From Amoebophrya sp. A120 (Eukaryota; Sar; Dinophyceae; Syndiniales; Amoebophryaceae), in the NCBI GenBank assembly GCA_905178155.1, contig CAJINV010000005.1:2817804-2881803 (forward strand): a stretch of 64,000 nt of DNA, read 5' to 3'. The notes under the pieces are model-generated. The model was not told where the DNA came from. It saw only the letters and a program-made list of their open reading frames with translations, and did no database searches. The stretch's first letter is position 1. The number at the start of each line of letters is the position of its first letter. The translations under genes and the position numbers were made by a program. Below are positions 56,016 through 64,000 of this stretch, one piece after another.

Positions 56016-58494
56016 TGTACGTGCGATTGAGGAGAAGCACTACCGACATCTAACTTTGTATGGATATGGTAAACAGTCGCAGTTGCTCACAATACACTTC
56101 ATCGCAGTAGGCCAAAACATACTCGAGGAAAGAAGTTATTTTATGATCTAGTCAACATCTTCTCCGACGGATAGATCATCCTATGGATGATCATCGTTGG
56201 ATGTGCGCTCCGGGAGTCAGGAGGTGCAGGCGCCCGCGACCAAGCATGTGGAGAGCCTACCCCACCGGCGGAGACGCAACGCATCGACGCGACCCAAAGA
56301 ACCCTACGGCACCAGCTGGAGATGAATTTGGGCACCGAACAGCCGCCCCACACGCAAGAGTGCGTGCGACGACACCGACTGAGATGCCAAAGACTGTCAC
56401 ACAGCATCCCAACAAGGCTCCAAAAGGGCGAAACAAAGCGCCTTCGCCCTGGCCCTTAGCAAAATCCTTGTCAACTACCGAAACCACAAGAGCAGCTAGT
56501 GGCAGAAGCGCTGCCCAAGAATCAGCGTAAGAACATTTAATATAGGAAATAACTCCCCGGAAGCTCCGGCTTCACTTCGGATACGTAGTGCGCTTGACCA
56601 CTCGCACACTGATGAAAGAGGTCTCAACCCTGACAACTCGGCCGGGATGCGGCCGGGGAAATGCTGGAAAGTCATCGAGCAACAAGAAGTACTCAGATCA
56701 AGAGCCCACGGGGATGAACGCGCCCCCAGGTCAAAGACCTGCATACCAAACAACTATCCAGGAAGGAACCTTCCAAAGCACAAGAGTAGACCTCGCGGCG
56801 GTGGCCACAACGCCCGCGCAAGCTGTGTGTTTCAAACGGAAATAATAACTTCGGCGCGGGATCCTTTCCGAAGACACTGCGTGCAAAGAAAACTCGGAGC
56901 CACCCGGCACCATGACACAGGGAAAGAGAGTCCGGAGCCCATGAAAAGATTGGAGCCGTCATCTGCGACACCCTTCCGGAGATGCGCGCGAACTCACTAA
57001 GACTGCCTCTGGAGCAGTAAGCAAACAACACCCACCTCAGCGACGATGGCCGTGAGGACCTCGAGAAACACTAACACCCATGACCATGCCAAATGGACCT
57101 CGAGGTAATGCTTGTGATCCGGTCAACGCGCATGCTGCGACATCAGAAAGAAAAGGACCAAGCCCTGCAGGGAAGGCGCAGTGCCCCCTACAATCCTGCC
57201 AAGAATCCTCACACACACATACGAAAGTTTGCCCGATAAACATGAGACACCCAACAAAAACGCCCGACGACCTCCTCTCTCCAGGGACTAACACTTCTCG
57301 CCCCCTGAACCGAAAAAGGCGGGCAAAGGATTCGGAAGAGGATACCACATCGCTGCGTAATGATGCAACCGGATCGACTCTTGACACAACACTCCTCGCA
57401 CCCTGTACAACAGGGATCTGAAGATGTCCTAAAACCACAGGCAAACAACATAGGGGCACGAAGCTCCATATAGAAAGATCACCCCCTCCAGAGGAGAATC
57501 GGAATACCTTGAAAGAAAACATCCCGACAGGGGAAAACCTGCGCCACATGCGCCATCGCTGACCTTGGTCATTTCATCTCAAGCCCTCGACTCGGCTCGT
57601 GGAGCTAGGGACGGCAGAAACCCGGAAACCGGAACCAAAAGAATCCGCGAAAACAAAACCCCGGCGCACGAGGCGCCGGGCGCATCCCTAGCCTTTCCAT
57701 CTCGCGCCTGCCCTCTTTTAGGTTTAACGGATTCAAACCGCCAGTGCCACAAAGCCGAGCAAGGTTGAAATGAAAATAACCAAGGTCAGAATGGCGCCCC
57801 ATGTCGAATACAACGGAGCAAAACCTTGCAAGTAGACCTCGAGAAAGAAGCCTGCAAGGGCAAGCACATCTCGAAAATGAGTAATAAAGTGAGACCCACA
57901 AGAAAACCAAAGCCGGCAGAAGCCGGAAATTAGAGCAGAAAAGCAGCCTGCAGCTAGACCCTGAAATCCTTCTCCGCACCCGGGAGAACCTGGGGCAATA
58001 GACTTCTTGCCCTCACAAGTGGAAATCCAAGAGAAACCCACTCCCCGAGCGGGGAGAGTGGAGAAGCCCCCGAAGAAACGGCATAAACGCGGCCGATGCT
58101 CCCTCACCAGCACGAGAGATGTGTGGCGATAAACTGCTCCAAGCCCGACTAACAACAGGACTGAAACACGCTCGCTGAGAGACACAAGGGGGATACTCCG
58201 ATTTGTACGGGGAAAGCGCGGCAAATAAAAATGCGAAATCAAGCAGAGACTCACTCCGCCATCACAAACGGATGCGAAAATCAAACAAAATCGACCCCGA
58301 AGGGGAAATGGATTCCCTACTCTCTCCTCGCAAGGGGGGAATAGGAGGCCACTCGCAAAGAAATCATCCGAAACAGGACGGAGCCTCCCTCCCTCGAGCT
58401 GGAAACTAGAAATCTGGGGCATACTTCAAACCCCCGGACTTAGGGCGAAGCCCCCCGCTCCAAAATTGGAGAAAATAGAAGACGCCCAACATAG
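56016..58494. other. GC-rich region without a recognisable gene
   Basis: Several frames of 60-230 codons exist on both strands, but all overlap one another and none shows domain-like sequence. It may be degenerate repeat or retroelement DNA; I cannot support a gene. Confidence 0.35.
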
Positions 58495-59235
58495 TTAGTC
58501 CGGAACTAGGACCGGAGTTACATTCTCCCTCTCCAGAAACGGGAGAAAACCGCACAAATCCGACATAGTCCGCAACTCGGACTGAAAATAAATGTCCCTT
58601 CTCCAGATCGGGGGAAAATAAACAGGAGAAATCAAACGTAGTCCGAAGCTAGGACGGGAACTCAAATCCTTCTTCTCCAAACCGGGAGAAATCACGAGAA
58701 ATCCAAACAAGCCCGAAACTTCTAGGACTGGAAACAAAATCACTCTCCTTCTCCGGAACGGGAGAAATCTGGAGAACTCCAACCTAGACCGAAACTAGGA
58801 CCGGAAATAAACTCAATTCTCCCTCTCCGGAACGGGAGAAAACAGGAGAAATCCAACCTAGTCCGAAACCAGGACTGGAAATAAAATCACTCTCCCTCTC
58901 CGGAACGGGAGAAAATAGGAGAAGTCCAACCTAGCCCGAAACTAGGACTGGAAATAAAACCACTCTCCCTCTCCGGAACGGGAGAAATCAGGAGAAGTCC
59001 AACCTAGCCCGAAACTAGGACTGGAAATAAAACCACTCTCCCTCTCCGGAACGGGAGAAATCAGGAGAAATCCAACCTAGCCCGAAGCTAGGACTGGAAA
59101 TAAACTCTCTCCCCCTCTCCGGAACGAGAGAAATCAGGGGAGACCAATCATAATCCGAAACTAGGATTGAAAATAAACTCTCCCTCTCCAGAACTGGAGA
59201 AATCAGGAGGAAATAAATCGGCCTAAGGCAGAGCA
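58495..59235. repeat. 73 bp minisatellite, about ten copies
   Basis: The unit contains CCTAGYCCGAAACTAGGACT, GGAAATAAAA, then CTCTCCCTCTCCGGAACGGG and AGAAAT. Copies start near 58852, 58925, 58998 and 59071, with more diverged copies to the left and right. Two short internal palindromes recur in each unit (CTAG...CTAG and CTCC...GGAG). Confidence 0.8.
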
Positions 59236-60319
59236 AAATAGCAGCTCTAATCACCCTCGGCGAATCACAATCAAGCTACCATCGGCAGGGGCGCAAGTCC
59301 CTGAAAACCCAGCATGTCAAACACAGAGCAGGAAAATCAACGCAAAACTGCGCCCCTGCCTGGTTCATATTCATGCTACTCAGGTTTTGGTTACCGTGAT
59401 GGGCGGGTTGAGCCCGCTCATAAAATATAGACCGACCACTGTCGGCCTTGACTCACAGGCTCGCAAGACCACGCGTGCCCGGTCATACATTTAAAGTAAG
59501 TACAATACAACCGGGACGACCACACGTGACGGACGGTGCAGCAGGTTGACCAAACTTGGTTGCGGTCAATCCGACGGATGACGAAAAGAATGAGAAGAAC
59601 GATTTTTACTGCATGTGAGGATGAATTTTACCAGCACAGACGAAATTTTTTTCTTTCTGGTAACACTACATCACGAGTTTGCGGCCTCGTCCACGTCCTG
59701 GAAAGGAATGACTGAGCTGCGAGTGAAACATGTTTCTATTTGTGAAGTCTTGTTCATGCAATAGCGGTACCAGCGCAGCATGAAGCGGCATCCAAGATCT
59801 AGGTAATAAATTCGTTAGCTGTTGTTTAAAGCTAGTAAGCAAACCGGAACCTGTAGTCCTGAAGTTCACCTACAAAAACGTGGAGCGGTGCCGTGTATTT
59901 GTTTCGTATTCATTTTCATACATTGTCAGTAGAAAACGAAAATCTCATCAGTAATTCATAAAAGTCGATGCCGATATGAAACGCCAACTCCGTGGTCGCA
60001 GAAAAAAATAAAAAAGTAAAGCAGAAGAAGTACTTCATATACGTATTTTACGTACCGATGAAGTTGAAGAGAGGCAATTCGGGTAGCTTGGGGCGTGCCA
60101 AGCTGCATTTCTTCTTTATCGCTAGATATGAGTGAGTCGCTATATTTCATCTTGGATCAACAACAACATGTTGTCGCTATGTGTCTTATTTGAAAGTAAG
60201 TAGCAGGAAACTCCACTGAATAAAGTAAACTGAGGTCAGCACAGGACTGTATGTAGACACTGTCGAAAAGATGAATGAAACAGACCTTCTACTTCGCACG
60301 ATGACATTCCCTCGCCACA
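59236..60319. other. Intergenic region
   Basis: No convincing gene. It separates the minisatellite from the 3' end of the minus-strand condensation-like gene. Confidence 0.4.
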
Positions 60320-63300
60320 TCACCAGTCGGATGAAGAGGGAGAACTTTTGTAGCTGCTAAAGTAGTACTCGTCTTTTTTCGAAGCCCAATGATGAAACTC
60401 CGTGTCCATTTCCCACGGCTTGCGCTCCCAGTTAGCTTCAATCGCGTCGAAAGCATTGACAACATGCTCTTCGTCTTCTACTTGGGTACTCTTGCTCGCG
60501 TCCTGAGCCTGCCGTTGTTCGTGTTGTTTTTCACGATGTTCATCTATCTTACTATTTACGTGCACTTTCCTGGTTGGATCACACAACAACGCTTCCAACC
60601 CGAATTGAAAGCCCCGGATCACCCTGCGCAGCCACGCGAAGTCGTGCTTCTTCAGATCGATGGTCAAGCCGATCACCCACTCGTGCTCAGCGATCTGCTT
60701 GATGGCTACGTGAAAGTGCCCGGACGAGCGCGAAATCGGGCCGTGGCCGCCGAGCCGGTACCCCCCTTTGCCGCTGTACCAAACGGAGTCCGGAACCTGG
60801 GTCATGGCGAGGGGACGGGAGCCCCGGGGAAGCTTGTCGAGGATCTGGAAATTCACGAGCGTGCGGTCGTGGCTCGTCACCGGATTGAAGACCTGCCAGT
60901 CGCGATTCCGGATCTTCTGGTGAAGGTCGAGTAAAACCGAGATGAAGTACCACTGTGAAAAATGCCTTGACCCCCAAAGTTGCAAAAATTTGTGATGCAA
61001 AGTTTCCAAATGAAAACTTTTTGTCATGCATGAAGGGAGTATGAATCTTTCTGATGCAGAGTCTAGCTCTAGGCGTGTATCGCATCGCTTGCATGACAAG
61101 CGCCGCTCTTGCTGGGATCTTTTGCAATACAAATTTTTGCTATTCAGCATTGGAAATTTGTGGTGCTTATAGATGCAAGAGCAAGAGGGCGAGTGTTTCA
61201 TTTGGAAAGGTTTGCAATACAAATGCTCCCAAGTCCCGGGGTGGGGGCATCTTTCATTGTGATAAGAAGGTCGCAGACTCTAAGGGAATCTGCAGCGCCA
61301 AGTCGCGCCAGTCGACGAAGAGATATGAACTGCAAAAGTATCGCACTCGTATAAATGCATGACAAATTTCCTCAGCATGAGAAATAAAATTTGTAATGCG
61401 GATGTGCCTCAAGAAAGAGATTTGTAATGCAAGACTTGCATTTATACGAATACGATACTTTTGCACAGGATAAGAGACCTGGAAAGTCAAGTTTTTGTTT
61501 TCGTGGTTTTGGTTATTTTCCTTTTTATTTGAACTCGAGGCCTCGTCTACTTGCAACTTTTTTCTTTCGTCGAGTCACCTTCGACATCCACGGACTTGGA
61601 CAATTATCTTCGTATTCAATTTTTCTGCGAAACAAGAAAAGAAAGATGCAGCTCAACTAAATTATCATGTCTTATACCAACAGCGTCGTTATCCCGGTTA
61701 CTATCTCGCTGCGGCACGTACAGGGTCGACTCGAGATATTCCACTCGACTCGCCCGCGCTTCGGTATGCATTGCAAATATGTCTGGCTCTGGAGGGTTGC
61801 AATTTGTGATGCGTGTTGCGGATCCTACAGAAATCTGTATTGCATGCCTTGCAAAAGGTGCCCATTTTTGGCTAATAATGCTGCGAGAGCATTTCTCATA
61901 CAGAACAATAGGCATTACCAAGGGGCTGCAGAACCTGTGATGCTAGGCCCTGCGTTCCAGACTTGGTGGAGCTTGGAAAAGCTGCATCACAGATCTCGCA
62001 ATCTTCCAGACCCAGAAACGTTTGCATTTCATATTCAGCCATCATCATCAACCCCACCAGCACCACTTCCAGCGGCACCCCGTACACGGTGGAGACGAGT
62101 TTTAACACTTTCACCGCGTCCGAATCCAGCCACAGGTCGTGGTCGAGGCCGCGACCCCGGTCGGCGAAGGACACGCCACGTAAGGAGTACCGGTGTTCCA
62201 CGGAAAAGCGGTCGCGGGGAATGTCCAGATGAACCGGGTCAACCGTGAACGCGTTCCAAAGTCTCTGCTGCAGCTCCTCCGTGGTGAAATGCTTGGGGAA
62301 TATTTGGTGGTGCATCGGATGATCATGATCGCCTGCGACAACATCGTTTTTGTACACCGATATTTCATTTACTCCTGCTGCTTGTTTGATGGAAGAACTC
62401 TGGTTCTTACACTGCTGGGTCGTGGAGATCTTCTCACCAGAGGCCGTAGCACTAGCAGCTCGCTCACCTTGGCGCTGCTCCTTCTTGTCAACACCGACCA
62501 CATCAGAATGTTGTTGATCTTCCATGTACAGACTCTGGAGCCTCTTCCCGGAATAAAGGGCGAGCAAATCATTCACGAGCGGGTAGTACGTGAAGGCGTC
62601 GCCCACACTGTGATACATCCGCAGCGTCATGAAACTGACCGCACTCGGAAGCTGTTGTGGCGGCTCTTGCAGTTCTTGATCTTCTGTAGCTTGTACTAGG
62701 TCGTGGTCCAGCTCTCCGTTTTCATTCGCATTTATTTTTTCATTTCTCACCCTATTTGCATTTTCGCCACCCACATCAACCTCCACTCGTTTCCAGCCGG
62801 GAACCAAGCAGGCCGCGGCGTGGTGGTAATACAAATTTTTGTCTTCGAACGGGTCCGCGTCGTACACTACAAGAGTGCCCTGATTTTCCAACTTGAACCA
62901 GATATGCCGCGCCGGTCTCCTCGCCCGGACCGCGTTGCGCTTGCTGTACCGGTAGTAGAGCCGGTCGTCGCTCAGATCGTACTCCTCGCCGAACTGGGTG
63001 TAAGTGGAAGTTGTATTTCCTTTATTTCTCGTAGTTGTGTCGGCAACATCTCCTGGTGGTTTTTTATTTTCACCAGCCACATCTTCTTCTTCCACTTCCT
63101 CCACCGCGACCTTATCTACCGCGAAGCACTTTACGTGCCACAGGGCCGCGCACCCGGTGGGGGGCAGGACCCAGTGCTTGCTGCAGAGGTTGACGCATTC
63201 CCCGATTTGCTTGTTCCTTTCGTCCACCCAAAGCAGCCGGTGTCGTATCACTTTTGCGGGGTCGTCGGGGTCCGTCACCTTGTCCAGCAAAATCGACACG

Positions 63301-64000
63301 AGGCCGCCGCAGCTGTGACCGGTGATAAACAGCCAGACGGTGTTCTCGAGCTGGGCCTGGAATTCCGCCACGTGGATCTGCAACAGCCTCCCGTCTATCA
63401 AATGTAAAAATGTCTGGGTCTGGAAGAATGCAAGTTTGTCATGCTTGTCTGGCATGACTCTTAAATCTGTCATGCACATTACCAAAGAGCCCCACTTTTG
63501 TGTCATGCAGAAACGTAGTTTGTCATGCAGAATAGGCAACACCTAGAAGCTCAGAAACTTGTCATGCTGAGCCAGCAATTGTGGCCTCCTCATGATACGC
63601 CACACAGCATCACAAGTTTCCAGACCCAGACATTTTTACATTTGGTACCGTCGGCGGGTTGCTCCTCCAACTGGTCGCGGATCTGCGGCATTTCGGTCGT
63701 TATGCTGTGCAAAAGTATCGCACTCGTATAAATGCAGGTCTTGCATTACAAACAAGGTCCGAGCACGGGGACAGAGTCCCCGTGCGGCGACCTTCCGGCA
63801 TTTGTCTGGGACGAGTTCGGGGGTTGTGGTGGCTGGCACAGGGCGGGCAGGCCCCTGCAGCTCGGTGCCTCTGTGTGCCCTGCGCTCCCTGATCCGCGAC
63901 AGACCTACGGACGGAGCTCCTCAGCTTGCCCACACTAGATCCGCTGGCCCACCGCGAACAGTGAAACAAAGAGAAAAGAAAGGAAGAAGCTGGCGCCGGG
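60320..64000 (-). CDS. Condensation / CoA-acyltransferase-fold protein, 5' partial, several introners
   Basis: Read from the right, exon pieces include about 63704-63648 (MPQIRDQLEEQPADG), 63395-62034, 61764 to about 61640, about 61560-61466, about 61330-61266 and about 60950-60320 (stop). The long exon has HSCGG in an HxxxxG-like site and, 250 residues on, FMTLRMYHSVGDAFTYY with LVNDLLALYSG, matching the HHxxxDG region of condensation-type domains in degenerate form (YHSVGDA). Later, LWLDSDAVKVLKLVSTVYGV and, in the last exon, HFHVAIKQIAEHEWVIGLTI follow the usual order. The C-terminus is acidic and Ser-rich. This fold occurs in NRPS condensation domains and in free acyltransferases; no carrier or adenylation domain is visible. 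Function is unknown. Some exon joints are unresolved. Confidence 0.5.
60951..61265 (-). mobile_element. Introner-like element of another type (condensation gene)
   Basis: The ends are imperfect inverted repeats: TCACAATGAAAGATGCC on the 5' side (minus strand) and its counterpart GGCATTTTTCACAGTGG on the 3' side, both next to CCCC/GGGG runs. Internal CATGC and TTGCAATAC motifs resemble the other families. It precedes the exon beginning WYFISVLLDLHQ. Confidence 0.6.
61331..61465 (-). mobile_element. Introner-like element, family B (condensation gene)
   Basis: TGCAAAAGTATCGCACTCG and its inverse bound about 135 bp. On the minus strand its flanks (TTATCCTG before, GTTCA after) match those of the family B copy at 20497 (ATATCCTG, GTTCA), so the conserved unit extends beyond the TIRs. 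Family members thus share orientation relative to transcription. Confidence 0.75.
61765..62033 (-). mobile_element. Introner-like element, family A (condensation gene)
   Basis: A 269 bp element with diverged ends (TATGCATTGCAAATATGTCT and GTTTGCATTTCATA). TSD is near-perfect, TTCGG (61760-61764) and TTCAG (62034-62038). Removal joins GLMMMAE to ARASRVEYLES in frame. Confidence 0.75.
63396..63647 (-). mobile_element. Introner-like element, family A (condensation gene)
   Basis: A 252 bp element with perfect TSD CCGTC (63391-63395 and 63648-63652). Right end is TTTGGTA instead of TTTGATA. Removal joins EEQPADG to RLLQIHVAEF in frame. Confidence 0.85.
63705..64000 (-). mobile_element. Family B element, one end only
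   Basis: TGCAAAAGTATCGCACTCG at 63707 with the following ATAAATGCAGGTCTTGCATT matches the 3' half of family B on the minus strand. The partner TIR is not found before the window ends. The next 230 bp are GC-rich and unlike family B, so a larger element or an insertion is likely. Confidence 0.5.

Noticed and set aside
57037-58422. Minus-strand frames of 170 and 229 codons
   Set aside because: Composition-driven, overlap other frames, no conserved motif; could be relics of a retroelement but I cannot show it.
58495-59235. CRISPR-like regular spacing
   Set aside because: The units are contiguous tandem repeats of 73 bp with no unique spacers, and the genome is eukaryotic.

Overview
The window is nuclear DNA of a eukaryote, most likely an alveolate of the dinoflagellate lineage; a syndinian parasite such as Amoebophrya fits best. 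That placement is an inference. It rests on genes cut by many short introns that carry terminal inverted repeats (TIRs), most without GT-AG ends and many flanked by target-site duplications (TSDs). Such introner elements are, to my knowledge, reported from Amoebophrya. I saw no rRNA, convincing tRNA, CRISPR or bacterial operon structure.

Layout. 1-7715 (+): a protein kinase gene, open at the left edge, cut by one GT-AG intron, three small intron elements and a 3.6 kb insertion. 3215-10404 and 10406-17595: two essentially identical 7,190 bp units around a single N, which look like an unmerged contig overlap. 17160-19590: two inverted element copies with three copies of the first coding exon of the next gene. 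19604-26303 (+): an O-fucosyltransferase-like gene, 1,891 codons over six exons. 28488-30849 (-): an unrecognised gene. 32934-38014 (-): a very large unrecognised gene. 39309-41305 (+): a membrane-anchored DnaJ protein with three introners and two micro-exons. 41390-47390: a composite repeat region, AT-rich outside and GC-rich inside. 48267-49677 (-): a membrane-anchored J-domain-like protein. 50784-54436 (-): an ORAI-like four-helix channel candidate with a 2.5 kb introner. 54733-59235: repeats, including a 73 bp minisatellite. 60320-64000 (-): a condensation/acyltransferase-fold gene, open at the right edge.

The main biological signal is the set of intron elements. Family A begins TATCAAATG, ends in its inverse, is 250-330 bp long and is flanked by 5 bp (once 4 bp) TSDs. 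Removing the element plus one TSD copy restores the reading frame in the kinase, fucosyltransferase, DnaJ, ORAI-like and condensation genes. In the four genes fully resolved here (kinase, fucosyltransferase, DnaJ, ORAI-like) the summed exon lengths are exact multiples of three. Families B and C have other TIRs, and small hairpin introns form further types. A second tier of larger TIR elements (1.2-3.8 kb) is in places flanked by 33-60 bp direct repeats of coding sequence.

The genes are on both strands and show no operon-like logic; two encode J-domain proteins and two others membrane or secretory-pathway proteins.
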